From: Asterella californica
Lineage: Eukaryota > Streptophyta > Marchantiopsida > Marchantiales > Aytoniaceae
Assembly (NCBI GenBank): GCA_036924285.1
Contig: JAYKYS010000012.1
Span: 10,788,001 to 10,852,000, forward strand
DNA: 64,000 nucleotides
Direction of reading: 5' to 3'
Shown here: piece after piece, positions 12,101 through 23,827 of the stretch
Layout: each line of letters opens with the position of its first letter
Position numbering within the stretch: the stretch's first letter is position 1
Program-made: the position numbers and the translations under genes
Notes under the pieces: generated by a model
Database searches by the model: none
What the model was told of the DNA's origin: nothing
Seen by the model: the letters and a program-made list of their open reading frames with translations, nothing else

Positions 12101-14201
12101 CGAATTAGTGGCGATATCACTCCGGTAAGTGTTCGTCACTGTCCCATCTTCCCGTTCTTCCAGTCTAATCTCGTATGACGGTAGGAATAGACTGTCCAAG
12201 TCAAACTTTAGCCTGCCAAACCCATTATTTCTTCGCATATGTAACCCACTTCTACCGGTTATATCCTTCATCTTCTTCTTTACCCGCAGCAAAAAGCGGG
12301 TTAAGCCCGCGACGCCATTCTGGCTTTTTCATGCCGTAGGGCTTTCTGCCGCCGACTGCGGCTGCCCTTGCACGGACTATGCCCACTCGCCGAGAGGACT
12401 CGACCCACGCCGCCCCGGCTATGGGCAGATGGAGCTGCCAACAAGCTAATGCTCGTTGGCCTACCGGTTATATCTCCGTCCAAAGAATATCGCCGGCAAA
12501 TTCAAAAAAAACCGCGGCACTGCGCTACCAGAGACCTCATTCACGACTCATTGCCTGGTGGCAACCGTTATCCACCACACGACAAGAGACCGCGGTCAGG
12601 AGAAACCTTGACTGCTGCTACTGGACAGACATCGTCGGGTTACGCCGAACGACAATCCATGCCGACAATCCGAGGGACACAAGGGAATCATGCCTGTATC
12701 AGGCCAGAACAGAAGAGCAGAGATTTTATTCGCTTCGCAAAGGACACGCCCGAAGCCTACGGGGTTCCTCTGTGATAGGCCGGAAATTGTAAAGCCGGCC
12801 GAAAACGCAAAGAAAATCATTTTTCAGTCACCAAGATTTCGCTGACGTAGTCCGCAAAAGGCCAAACATGCACAATTCTGCCAATTCCTTCATCCTAAAA
12901 GCGAGGGGCAAGAACGGTGAGGCAACCAAACACTAATTGGGCTTTAGCGTGTTCGACAGCGTATCAGCTGTCTGCCACTACAGTAACAACCGTTAAGAAC
13001 ACGCGTCAACCAGTCAGAGTGTGAAGTCCTTCAGGTCAACAGTTGGTTCCTGAAGGTGCGATGGAATGGAGAATGCAACGTGAGCAAGCCGAAGCACGAC
13101 GCAGTATTAATCATGCAGACCACTCTGGGAGACGAGTTCATACATGAAAGACCGTGGGAATGGAAAAGGGTATATCAGGTGGAAGTTATTCGGCCATAGA
13201 CACTTACGCTCGTTCTGCAGGTTTGGAGCCGAACACCATTACCACGCTTCTGATCAAATGGACTATCGGCACCAATATCTTCCACTTCTACCCAGGGCCC
13301 ACTGAAATGGCTATGTTTGACTCCCATTTCTTACGGTTGAGAATAGACCCCGTTTAAACTGAAATATTCATGTCTGACAAGATAGGCAGGGCGTTTCCGC
13401 CTCAACCAGCTCACATACAGTAGAGCACTCATATATCTACTTTAACCTCTGCGTAAAAGGTTCCGTAAATAACTATCCTACATGAACACATTCTCCATCA
13501 CACTAGAGTTTCCAACTTTGTCTATGCAGGATGGTTAACACTGATACTATCCTCCTGACACACACCATGCCCTTGTGGATGTGTACAAGGTCCTGCTCTG
13601 CACTTACCCATGGTGCAGTGGATCCGTCGTGAACCTTACGACCGTCCAATTACATCCTTCCTTGACTCCTTCTATGGACATCTTACCCCGGATTCTGAAC
13701 AAGATTCTAACTTCAGATTGACGAACCGTCAAGTAACTAGGATATACAAGTACAGTCGAGTAAGGGGCGCTCGAACCAAAACAATCCTCTCAGACAGACA
13801 TTCGACGTCTCTCAAATGACCTGCTCGAATTATATCACCGAACAAGCTGAATCAAGATAACTTAAACGAAGGAAGACACAAAAACTAAGCCATAGTTTGT
13901 TGCAAAGACTACCCTCCACCCTACCTCCATAACACTGACTGACACGGGTGACAAGCTTCATGTGAAGGAGATTAAGACAAGAGGTCCTCACCAAAATCTC
14001 AGTCACTCCAAAGGCCAACATTAGCCTCAATCTTGTCGTCACCCTATCTAACTCTATGAAGGAACAGCGTAATAGCAACACAATGCCTCCACTAACCTCC
14101 TTCAATCCTACTTGGTAAGGGAACTATGTACATTACGTCAGTGCAGTGAAGCTTACGTTACGGAAAGACGCTTGGGCGTATCAGGGAAACGAGACGGGCT
14201 A

Positions 14202-14543
14202 TCATCCTCCACCTCGCTTTTGCTTTTGCTTGTGAGGTGGATTTCTTGTAACAGAGCTCTGTACCTTTTCCTTCGTAATTTCGTCCTGAGTCACCTCCTC
14301 ACCGTCAGCTTCTTCGTCATCTTCGTCCTCTTCCTCTTGCCAATCGTAATGGACTGGCTTTACAAGTTTATGATCCTTTACCTTGCTCGAATCTTGGACC
14401 ACTACACTCTCTTCATCCTGATCTTCCTCGCTATCATCATCATCGTCCTCGCCACTCTCCTCATTCTCCGATTCTACGTCTAGATGGTTCATATTTCTCA
14501 CAAGAGGCGGCAAATCATCATCTGAACCGCTTCCAGCCTCCAC
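14202..14543 (-). pseudogene. Acidic low-complexity ORF in the old block
   Basis: The 113-residue frame is dominated by Asp, Glu and Ser in its middle (runs such as SGEDDDDDSEED) and ends with a basic tail (HKQKQKRGGG). It has no catalytic motif. In a copia element, a hydrophilic linker lies between integrase and RT, which would fit its place, but that is only positional inference. The plus-strand ORF at 14112-14483, which looks like a membrane protein, is the antisense shadow of these acidic codons. Confidence 0.3.
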
Positions 14544-14863
14544 CTGATTAAAAGGGCCATCTGCGGAAAAAGAGAGTACCAGAAACGTTTATGTATCAAT
14601 TGCTTGGAGGCAGCAGTTGCCGCGCCTTCATACGTGACCATAAGCGCACAGTCGCCTACGCCGCTGTCACAACAGAACTGCAGCTACTAACATCCGCAGA
14701 TACAGAAGACCAACCTGAGGACCAATAAATCCACCTCTCTTGCTTATTTATTGGTTAACCCTTTGACGCTCTTTGGAAGAGATCTTTGACGCTCTTTGGA
14801 AAGGCAACAGCACTGGAGCCTTTCCGGCTCCAGCTCTTTGTGAGGAAATATCAAGGTCAGCGT

Positions 14864-15262
14864 TTATGAAATACCATGGTGCACAGATTCCAGGATCTGC
14901 ACCTGATAGGTCAGACTACGTTGAACTGTAAAGACCAGCGTTGTCAACAGTATTCTTCGTGTACCCTTTACACGGGTAGGTGTAAAGGGTACACGAAGAA
15001 TCCTAAATCCTAGTTCTGTGTATGGAACTAAAATTGCCAGCATGCTTCTGTTGATTGCCCCACACCATGACAACTGGAATCTAAAGCCCAAATATCCTAA
15101 ATGGAAACCGGAAAGCGAAAACAGTCTGGAGATACCTGTAGCACCAGACCTTCCCACAGTGTCACTGGCAAGAAACTCGTTTTGCACCACTATTACTTCC
15201 GCGCCAGTTTTGCAAGCTGCATAAGCGTCCAGCAAATTTCTGTTGAACAAAATGCGAAGCAC
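14864..15262 (-). pseudogene. Possible copia protease/integrase-junction relic
   Basis: The frame contains NRNLLDAYAACKTGAEVIV followed after ~25 residues by RLFSLSG. This resembles the NLLSV..L...G..V.F .... LY.L segment common at the start of copia integrase. The C-terminal third spans the perfect inverted repeat at 14952-15001 and looks unrelated. The match is short and by eye, so confidence is low. Confidence 0.22.
14952..15001. repeat. Perfect 22-bp inverted repeat, 6-nt loop
   Basis: The left arm 14952-14973 (ATTCTTCGTGTACCCTTTAC plus AC) is exactly reverse-complementary to 14980-15001, with the loop GGGTAG. A perfect hairpin inside an otherwise heavily decayed block suggests a recent origin, such as snapback synthesis during repair, or a conserved RNA hairpin. 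No matching terminal duplication or second copy was noticed. Confidence 0.85.
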
Positions 15263-17164
15263 CAGTTGAAGCCTTTAGAATCATCCACAAAGACAAGACT
15301 TAAAGTTTGGAATCCAAGTGAAAGCAAGTCAGAACTGACTTAAAGTGCTTATCAAAGTCGATGGATCTATCACTGTCACAGTGACACTCCACCGCTTCAT
15401 ATCAAAGCGGAGAAAACTTGCGACGGAAAGAACCACAAACTCTCGTTCAATATGAGCGAGAGTAGAAGTTGCGCTACACTTCCAAGAATCTTCGGTCTCA
15501 GTCTTGAAGTTCAGACATTCTCAACTCGAGGGAACGCAGTGAAAAGAAAAACACACTTGTTGAGAGACAGGAAGCCGTGCCCCCATTTGAACTTGTTGAG
15601 CAGTTCTTCAGCCGTCTGTTGCTCCCCACTGAGAAAATCTCAAGCCAATAACTTACGCATGTTAGAAACGTTCCTGTATTCTGAGTAGTATTTTACATAG
15701 ATTATATGATTTATTGTCATCGCGAACCGTGCATAGAACCGTTCTCGATCAAAGGAACGCAACAGACTGACGCATTATCAAACGCCTTGGATCTTCTAAG
15801 TTCCTTGTACAATCATTCCATAAGCTCAACAGTGCGCTGATGGTTTCTGCTGGACCATTCTTTACGCCACTCTTAAAAATCAACTGGTGCACGGACGTCT
15901 TTATATTGTATACAAATCGTAATCACGAAACAGGGTCGAAACAGAATTGCCCGAGCCTAAAAATGCATCGAAGTGCTGTGCGCTTGTGTCTCGACAAAAT
16001 ACCCTGGACCCTTCAAAGAGGGCCAGAGCAGCTTAAACAGTTTGATGGCAGAAACTCACCAAATGTAAAGGGCCGCCACGAGCGCTTCCACACATGATAG
16101 CTTGCAGGGACGTCCATAGTTGACAGGATTGGCTGCCACCAACCAAGGTACTGGACAACCGAGGTAAAAGTGAAACGAACGATCATTGGAGCCGTGCGTC
16201 ATTCTCCCAGAAAACTTGCCAAAGAACACCTACTGAGGAAAAGAGACTACAAAACAATGTGCATCCTTTGAACATCTTGAACACTTTTTCAACTCAAAAA
16301 CTACTCCTGATCTCCTGTTTGACTCCGCGAGAATTTGACACTCACGAAGCCGAGGAGCCCCACAGCGTAGCGTGCCAAATGGCACACTAGAAAGGCGACT
16401 CCAAGAACAATCCACGACTGCCAAGCCTTTCGTTCTCATCAAGTTTCGGTCTTCCTTGGAAACACATCTTGTACCGACAGGGCTGTGTCATACAATAGTT
16501 GAATCTGTAAGTACTTCATATAGCGGGGCACATTACTGTTTTACATCGACGACCTCATTCTGAAGTGACATGCAAAAGACTGATACATTTTAGTGAAAAA
16601 TGAAGTCAAGGACGGACTGAACAAACAGCTGGCATAGGAAGTAGATACCCAACTGACTTAGAAACTCCAGCACCTGAACTTCGGTACACTACAATGAGCT
16701 TATATTCTATCTACTACTAGATAGATTAATAACTGAATGAAGGATCCTCACTAACAGGAGCTTCTGGAGAAACATTCTTTCACGCATCGACGGCAGAAAG
16801 AAATCAATGGCAGAGATAGTTACCTGAGAACTACTCCACCGAAGTGTTGGTGAACACGCAAGTCCTGTGGGACCAATCAATGGTCAGTTGACGGCTGAGA
16901 CTCATAGCTGCATCGATGATGGCAGCTCTGATTCTTTTGGAGATCAGTCAAATTACGACCCAGGCTCCAGAGTAGAATAAATAAAGTAACTTTATTAATA
17001 AGTTATAACATTTGGCCTTCCTTACAACCGCGAGAGAGATTGTAGTGAACTCGGAAGGTCTCCTAGTTGCGACTGAGAGAAGGAAGACGAACCCGTAAGT
17101 AGCCAAGGCGAGACAGTTTGCGCCCAGTACACCGTTTGGAGTCACACTGCCCAAAGTCCTGCGC

Positions 17165-17215
17165 TTATACCAAGGTCCGACATTATCACATCTGTGACAG
17201 TTGAACTCCAATATC
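17165..17215 (-). pseudogene. Zinc-knuckle-like relic (weak)
   Basis: On the minus strand the translation reads [14 protein letters not shown]. It fits the CX2CX4HX4C gag zinc-knuckle spacing if the His has become Pro and the last Cys has become Arg, each one base change. It lies upstream (minus sense) of the possible protease/integrase relic, which is the expected order, but the match is too short to be decisive. Confidence 0.2.
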
Positions 17216-18859
17216 AAGGAGTCATAAAACAAAGTAAAGTGGACACTAAGCACCTAAAAGTGGGGTAATGTACGCAAACTCGACTTGTAACCTGTCAACT
17301 ACGGTAACTTATAAGTCTCGACGTTAATCGTCTTATAAGTATGTTTTTCACAGTCTAAACCTGTTGTAACCTTCGGCCCTATACCAGAGATTTGGTGATT
17401 AGAACTGCTGACAAAGTCTTTGCATGGATAACACATACATTCAGTCAAGTAATCTAGTGCCAGTGAAATCAAACTGGAAAGGTACTTTCTCCAAAAACTA
17501 ACCCACATCGCCAGATGGATTGGTAGTTTCACTTTCACACTGCCTTGTGACTCTTGTTCCGGAAGTTGTACCGGCAAACTTTCATTGGCTGCCAGAGAGT
17601 CCCTGCACAACTCAGAGAACAAGGGAAAATAAGACCAAGGCCACGACAAGCAAGCTAGGCAAAGTGCTATCCACTGGAGTGTCTTGACACGATACAGACC
17701 TTACAACTGCTACAAACATCGGGGACTAAACGAACGGGAACCAAACCAGCCTAAACACAAACTAGTTCCGTAGGCTCTCCGCAGCAGTATTCAGCATACA
17801 GAAATGACGCCAAACTTGACTACACTTCGAGGCACCCTGATCAACTAAAACTGATCCCTAACATTCATCCATAAGGGGATTACGATACATGAATCCTATT
17901 CAACTGCGACGATACACTTCTGCCAGGAATTTCTGCACTTACCAGGTGGCATCTGAGCGATGCGTTGAAGGAGCAGGTCCGCCCTTGCGATGTCTACCAC
18001 GTCCCATCACTCTCGACCTAAAAGCTGTTGTTGACTCTCGCCTTCTAAACTTAACCTGCACTGTGGCAAATCGATCAGCAACATAAAACTATACCGGTGT
18101 AAAACTCAAATTCTCGAAACCCTTCTCTACGTCATACGCTTCTCCTTCCCAAAACCTCCAAAAATTGACGTGATTCGGAGCTTTTTCTCCCCGATGCTGC
18201 TCAATCGGCACAGCGCTATTGAGTCCATAAACACTCCAACGCAACAGCACAAGAAACACAGCTTACCTTACAAAACTTCCGTTCCTTCCTCTTCAACTTC
18301 CACGGATAAACGCGATCAAGCCGAAACCCTACAAAGCGGATTACCTCCAAGATTTCTTCTCTCACTCAAGAGTACCTCGAATGCTGCCTATACTCATGGA
18401 CACAATCAAGTATCTCAATTGTCCGGATACCGTAAATGCATGTGAGTTCCTGATTACACCACCAAAACTTACGCGTCCTTCCGCGGATCAAAACTACTCA
18501 TAATCTGGTTGACAAGTGTACTACACTGTACAATCTTCCGGTAAACACTCGGATCACAATGAGCTGACAACAACCCAAAACCACAGTGCTTCCTAAGACT
18601 TATCTCGCCACGCATCCAGGATTACAACAGCCTGTACGTCGGAGCCCAGAACATGGAGCGCCAATGGATCCGAACGCTTATTACCCTGATATTTTACCAA
18701 GTTCAACTGCTGACAAGTATGAGCTGTGAAACGTGTCAACTTGCCAGGTGAAGAGAGCGCGATAAATCGTGCAAATCGTGGGTGACTACGTACAGTGACC
18801 CGCTAATTGGACTTCCGTCCGTTGATTTTGAAAATCAGTTCAATTTCGAGTCAATTCCC

Positions 18860-19430
18860 GTGAGAAACGGGAGAGTCAGCAAAAGAACTCCGAACGTTTT
18901 GATGTTATGGATGGTCTTGTAATGTGGAAAGTTATCGCATTGGGATGTAAAACAAGTTTTCCCTTTCCCTAAGGTTTCTCTATGAGTTTTCATTGCTTTC
19001 ACTTTTTTTTTCGAGTCTCACAAATTTTCGGGGCGTTTGGCCAAAGCGGGAAGTTCCATCCTGCGCGGAGTTGCAGTCTAGATAAACTGTACCTGTAGTT
19101 AAGCTACACCTAGGTAAACTGAGCCAAAACTTAATATAGGAAAAATTTGGATCTCCAAGAAATGAAGTACCATGACATAGAGCATGATGAGCAGAGTAAG
19201 AAGAGATTTGAACTTATATAGATTTGAAGATAGATGGATCTGCATTTCAGAGAATTATACAATAACCAAATATGAGCGTGAAGTGAAAGTCTTAATGCCA
19301 AGATGTATAGACGGTAGTACATAGTATAGCTTAATCGCTTCAATCATCAAACACAGATTTATATTATGAGAGATGTGAATTAGAAGTAATAAAAACAAAA
19401 AAACAAGAGAAAAAAGCTTAATCTCTTCAC
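18860..19430. other. AT-rich DNA, nothing recognised
   Basis: No supported feature. It lies between the old block and a SINE-like sequence and may include the left part of the A4 LTR, which is too diverged for me to bound. Confidence 0.35.
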
Positions 19431-19440
19431 ACACTTTTTG

Positions 19441-19645
19441 CTTGAACGTGTGTGGAGTTTGGGTTGATGGTAGCATAGGCTTCTTGGCAACAAGAGGTCT
19501 TAGGTTCAAATCTCTCTTAAAGCTTGTGCTCCCAAAATTGAATCTTGGGGTTGCTCATACACAAGGGTTTACTCAGGAGGTTGACTCTCACATTGGGAGA
19601 TTATGTTGGACATTTGTGCATAGGGGCAAGGAACAATATTCCTCG
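19441..19645 (+). repeat. tRNA-derived SINE-like sequence
   Basis: A box-A-like TAGCATAGGC (19471-19480) and a box-B-like GGTTCAAATCTC (19503-19514) are spaced as in pol III type-2 promoters. An anticodon-arm-like inverted pair (CTTCTTGG/ACAAGAGG) lies between them. A ~130-bp tail with no coding content follows. There is no complete tRNA cloverleaf, so a SINE head is likelier than a tRNA gene. The 3' end and a target duplication were not identified. Confidence 0.4.
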
Positions 19646-20234
19646 TAAACCATACCATATGTGTAGGATGCCTCCGTCTACTGCAGGAATCGAACAATTG
19701 TGGCTCCAAGATCCTGTAATAGTAAGATGACATCAAAGATGTTGAGTAAGCTCTTCTTAACTTTTTGCATGCAAATAGTTCAGACTAAGGTTTTGACATG
19801 CAAGAAGTTAATAGTTAAGATCGACACGCAACAAATGCATGAATAGTCTAGTTTATTCCGGTGACACACACATAGAGACACATGTTATATTCGGTGGGTA
19901 AGAGATTAGAATTGGAAGTTATGTTTTCATATAGGATAGAGATCAAAGATGATAAGTACATAGCTCTAGACAAGCAAAGGGAGTTAGATTGAAGAATAAA
20001 AGAGGTTTGAATGTGATTATAGTAAGTTGGTACAACACGAACTATTAAATAAAAAGTGATTTTACTTCCAAATAAATATTTTTCTGAAATTCTGAGTACT
20101 AGATGTGGTAATTGAGTGAAGAATTGGATCGGAATGAACTCTCTTGGAACATGTTTGCTGCTAGACGGACGAGGCGTTTGTGAAGTTTGAGAAAAGTGAG
20201 CGGTTAGATCAACGGTTACGGAGGATTGAAGTGA

Positions 20235-20274
20235 CAAGAGAAAGTTGCAATTTGTACATTGCAACTTTCTCTTG
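20235..20274. repeat. Perfect 17-bp inverted repeat, 6-nt loop
   Basis: CAAGAGAAAGTTGCAAT (20235-20251) is exactly reverse-complementary to 20258-20274, with the loop TTGTAC. It lies in the presumed diverged LTR of A4. Like the hairpin at 14952, it is perfect in a decayed setting. Confidence 0.85.
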
Positions 20275-20643
20275 CTATATCAAGAGATCTGTAGACTAGA
20301 CATCTCTAATTTTGTGGTTGTGCCTACGGTCTTGAGTTCTTGAAACACTACGAGTTTCAAGAAGAGTTAACGGTCAGGTTTTGATAAGAGAAGAGAGATT
20401 AAGGAAGTAGAATTTCATGTTTTGTGGATCTATGTGCAACTTACTAAGGAGCTCGATTTAAGACAAAAACTGAGAAAAGAGTAGATCTCAAATCTGTGAG
20501 CATCACTAGATTTGAGATTAAAGAACTTTAATTTAGCTCCACCGTCTACGCAAGACCTTGGATGTTCACTTCAACTTCATATTACCGATCACAATTAAAA
20601 GAGTTTTATCTCTCATAAGAGTCCCTCACCTCGAATTAAAATA

Positions 20644-20661
20644 TGATGCTTCCATTGAGAG
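20644..20661 (+). other. A4 primer-binding-site relic
   Basis: This 18-mer differs from the A1 site in two positions. It marks where the decayed A4 5' LTR ended, immediately to the left, and fixes the orientation of the following gag as plus. Confidence 0.6.
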
Positions 20662-21061
20662 CATCTTGGGATGGTTCATTTGGAGGTTCAGTTGAACACG
20701 ATAGAAGATATGGATCGTGCAGATGGAGGTGCTGTGAAGCCTTGGTTTTTCGTTTTGTTAATTAATTGATTAGTTGTAAAGTAAATAAGAAGAATAGATG
20801 ATAGAAGATAAACGATATGAGTAGAATAGTGTTAATTAGAAGTTTAGTGAAGAATCTCAGTTCTGGAGGAATATATCGAATCTATGGAGACACTGGAGAG
20901 ATGAATTCCTCATAGATGAATTCTTCGGACGAAGAGCTTTCTAACGATATGTTGTGCGAGGCAATCGGAGATCGAATGACGAAGTTACAGCAGACTGAAG
21001 AATGTCAGTCGTCAAGAAGAAAACCCTAACTTCGACACGTGCGGGAAAACCTATCGCGGGA

Positions 21062-21067
21062 TATAAG
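21062..21067 (+). promoter_or_regulatory. Candidate TATA box of G2
   Basis: TATAAG in the context GCGGGATATAAGCC lies ~210 bp before the ORF1 start and ~330 bp after the unit start, a usual place for the LTR promoter. Initiation just downstream would put ORF1 in the 5' region of the element RNA. No experimental support. Confidence 0.4.
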
Positions 21068-21272
21068 CCAGGTAACAAGTCATTTACTTTACTGTTTTAC
21101 TATTCCCAGAGCGAGCGATAGCAGGAGCGCAGCAAGCCGCATTTTCCGAGCGCCGAAGTATATCAGTGACTGACGAGGAAGCCAATTTGAGAGGAAGAAC
21201 TCGATTACGGACGAGGAAGAGATTGCGACGAAGAATCCGTTTGCGGCGAAGATCGTTGTAGTGATCCTAGGG

Positions 21273-23105
21273 ATGCGAGGGATGCAGACGGCTAAGGCGT
21301 CGAGGCTCCGATCCTTTGAAGTTAATCGAGCGACTCTTCGCCGCTATGATAAGGAGCTCGAAGAAATGGGATTAGCGTTCCTCTTACTTCCTTGGTGGGG
21401 GATGGTCTCCTCCAAATTGGTGCACGAGTTGAAGGTCTGCAAGCAGCATCCGGCCGATGATCACTATGGGCGACCTTGTAACTGGACCGAAGATCATTGG
21501 TCTGACGTCTTGAGAACAGACGATGCATGTCGGGAAGGCGATCTTCTCTTCGACAGCACATCTGCCGCTGCTTCGTTCGAAGCAGTGAAGAACTTCTCGA
21601 ATCTTTTCAAGGAATTACCTCAAGGGAGGAATGGCTACCGAACGAGCGATTACTGCGACCCGAAGAAGAGAGAAGTAGCCGATGCGATTATGGCGATCTT
21701 CAGGCCAAGAAGAACGACATACATGTCGAATTGGCAAATCAATTTCATTGAGCAACTCTTCGCCAGAAGAAGAGCATATTGGACGAGGATCTTCCATCAT
21801 CATGTGCTGAAGCTTTGGAACGAGAATGACTTGGTGTACATAGGACCGTTTGTCTCGGTGTTCTACATGGGGATGGGACTGCTGTCGGAAGAAGCGCAGA
21901 AGAAGTTAGGCTTTACCGCAGCTGCCGAAGAAGATGAATTTCAAGTGGTACAGACTCCAGCACGAGACGCGCAACTCGAGAAGTTCTTCGACGAAGTCGA
22001 GGTCGGAGAAGCAGCAACCAAAGTAGCAGTAGAGACAGCGAAGAAGCAGGAGGCATCGACTTCAACACCAGCTCCAGAGAAGGCGATCGAAGAGGTGACT
22101 CCAGCCGAAGACGAAGATGTGACCGAAGTATCTCCTCCGATCCGCAGAAGTGGAAGGAAGAAACCGTTGGAAGAGACGCCAAGGTCTGTGCAGAAGTCGA
22201 GAAAGAAGATGAAGATGACGAAGACAGTCCGCGTCGACGATGAACCAGCTGACGAAGAAGCAACAGAGGAAGCTGATGAAGGAGACACTCCTCGGACAGA
22301 GAAGAGCGTGGACACTACACCAAAGACTACTCTTTCTCTATCGACGATAGGAGAGATAGAGCAGCTTACTTCTTCGGCGAAGTACATTCAGGAGGTAGTC
22401 GCACCACTACTGTACAGCTTAGAAGGAAACCGCGGGACATACGAGGAAGTGGTCGGTCGGAAGCTGAACCTAGCGGAGTTGGTGCAGACGATGCACTTCG
22501 GCCGAGGTAACTGGAAAGAGGAGAAAGAGAACTTACGCACAACTCTCCTCATGGCACATAAGGAGACCCAAGCGAAGGTCGAGGAGTTGAAGAGCACGAC
22601 ATTGGAGAAAGAGGTTCTTCTTAGGCAGAAGTTGGATAAGGAGAAGGATCATGAGAAAGTACTTTCTCTAATGAAGAAGCAACTGGACGAGATGCGCACT
22701 CAGAAGGATCGAGCTCAGGATGTAGTCGCGGAGATGACTAAGGAAGTCGAAGACTCGAGGCGTCGACTGACTTCGGCCGAGGAGCTAAGCGCTCAACTTC
22801 GGAGTAGGATCGAGCCAGTACTAAAAAACTACTTCGCCGTTGAGATGGATGCCGAAGAGTCAGGATTTCTTCGCCAGGTTAGAGAAGAGTTCTTAGCTGC
22901 AGATGCGGAGGGTACTTCAGCTAGAAACCGGGTAGCTAGGCTAGGCCAGCGAGTAATTAGAGAGCTTAGGGAGGTTAGAGCAACCGTAGAGTTCTCAGTT
23001 TGCAAGATAGGTAGAGAGCTAGCGGTAGGAAGCGGTGTTGTTCCTGATGTCGTTTCGGACATAGGACCTTCATCCGACGGACCAGAAGTGCTCCCGACTT
23101 CTTAG
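21273..23105 (+). CDS. G2 ORF1: retroelement LTR-encoded coiled-coil protein
   Basis: I chose the ATG at 21273 (610 residues); a GTG four codons earlier is not a likely eukaryotic start. Function is unknown. Residues ~25-215 form a globular domain with MGLAFLLLPWW, NWTEDHW, PQGRNGYR, CDPKKR and LVYIGPF. Residues ~215-370 are a charged linker with an RRSGRKK nuclear-signal-like cluster near 290 and several EDE/DEE runs. Residues ~410-515 are heptad-like and very rich in E, K, L and R, predicting a long coiled coil, with a short helical tail. There is no transmembrane segment or catalytic motif I recognise. The frame is uninterrupted, in contrast to the surrounding gag. G1, G3 and G5 encode homologues with the same motif order. 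It could be a structural or RNA-binding retroelement accessory protein; that is inference. Confidence 0.8.
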   Translation: MRGMQTAKASRLRSFEVNRATLRRYDKELEEMGLAFLLLPWWGMVSSKLVHELKVCKQHPADDHYGRPCNWTEDHWSDVLRTDDACREGDLLFDSTSAAASFEAVKNFSNLFKELPQGRNGYRTSDYCDPKKREVADAIMAIFRPRRTTYMSNWQINFIEQLFARRRAYWTRIFHHHVLKLWNENDLVYIGPFVSVFYMGMGLLSEEAQKKLGFTAAAEEDEFQVVQTPARDAQLEKFFDEVEVGEAATKVAVETAKKQEASTSTPAPEKAIEEVTPAEDEDVTEVSPPIRRSGRKKPLEETPRSVQKSRKKMKMTKTVRVDDEPADEEATEEADEGDTPRTEKSVDTTPKTTLSLSTIGEIEQLTSSAKYIQEVVAPLLYSLEGNRGTYEEVVGRKLNLAELVQTMHFGRGNWKEEKENLRTTLLMAHKETQAKVEELKSTTLEKEVLLRQKLDKEKDHEKVLSLMKKQLDEMRTQKDRAQDVVAEMTKEVEDSRRRLTSAEELSAQLRSRIEPVLKNYFAVEMDAEESGFLRQVREEFLAADAEGTSARNRVARLGQRVIRELREVRATVEFSVCKIGRELAVGSGVVPDVVSDIGPSSDGPEVLPTS

Positions 23106-23758
23106 GAAGAAGATCCGTCATCTTCGGGAAAATCTGTATATAAGCGTTGTGTTGTTCGTATTCAGGACCTCTATGTGTTTTATCATTTTTGAGTTTTCTA
23201 TTTCCTGAGTTTACGGAGCCATTGAGTGTTTTGTCTTCTTCGGGGATTTACCTACGAAGTATCGTAGTTTGTTGTGGTAGGAATTAGTCTGGGTGCCGAA
23301 GGATTTGCTGTCGACATTTGAAATCAGAGTAGAACGTTTGCGACGAGGACTGAGAATAGACCAGCATCTGCGGAGTTATTTTTCTACGAAGACGTTTTTG
23401 GACGAAGTTGACTTCGGAGGAAGTTGTTCTTTGGTGGAACACTTAGGAAGGAGTTCAGTTTGGTACTTCGGCGGAAAAAGAGTCTTCTTCGCCAGAGTTT
23501 TCCGAGAGCAGTAGTAGTGAAAGTAACTTAGTGTGAAGAAACTTAGCGTTTATGGTGTTAGAGGCTACCTAGTAGCACTTCAGCAGTACTTCCTCGTGTG
23601 ACATTTCCGTCCGTGGCTCTGTTTCTCTGTTGTTCATCTGTTTCTTGAGGTCCCTGGCCTGTTCAGTACCTGTTATGTTTATTTGTCAAGATTATCAACT
23701 CTGTCTTGTTGGATAGATCTGAGTTTGATCTCTACCGGGACTGATTTCTGCTCGTGAG

Positions 23759-23764
23759 AATAAA
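23759..23764 (+). promoter_or_regulatory. Candidate polyadenylation signal of G2
   Basis: AATAAA lies ~650 bp after the ORF1 stop and ~125 bp before the unit end, as expected for an R/U5 boundary. If used, ORF1 would lie inside the R region and so be present at both ends of a genomic transcript. Confidence 0.4.
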
Positions 23765-23827
23765 AGACAACTATAAAGAATCACCTTTGTCACGTGTTTA
23801 CTACTTTTGGATGATCTTTACTTGCAT

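Larger units (their letters stand above)
12100..18850. other. Higher-GC block, probably a very old retroelement
   Basis: This block is clearly richer in G and C than its AT-rich flanks and reads like decayed coding DNA, with many short ORFs in all frames and none intact. Weak minus-strand hints in a plausible order suggest a copia-like element: a zinc-knuckle-like string with two key residues lost near 17165-17215, a possible protease/integrase junction at 14864-15262, and an acidic segment at 14202-14543. I could not find LTRs, a convincing RT, or target duplications, so the assignment is tentative. Confidence 0.3.

Noticed and set aside
14112..14483. Hydrophobic plus-strand ORF that looks like a multi-pass membrane protein
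   Set aside because: It is the antisense of the acidic codons of the minus-strand ORF at 14202-14543 (GAT/GAA read as ATC/TTC).
16520..16565. Plus-strand translation LLFYIDDLILK resembling an RT catalytic box
   Set aside because: Stops lie on both sides within a few codons, and no other RT motif is found in the correct order. A chance match is likely.
19441..19645. A functional tRNA gene
   Set aside because: Only box A and box B like strings are present; the acceptor stem and a full cloverleaf are missing.
21273..23105. ORF1 as an ordinary host gene
   Set aside because: It lies between TG...CA ends with a perfect target duplication, and homologues occur in other units with the same ends.
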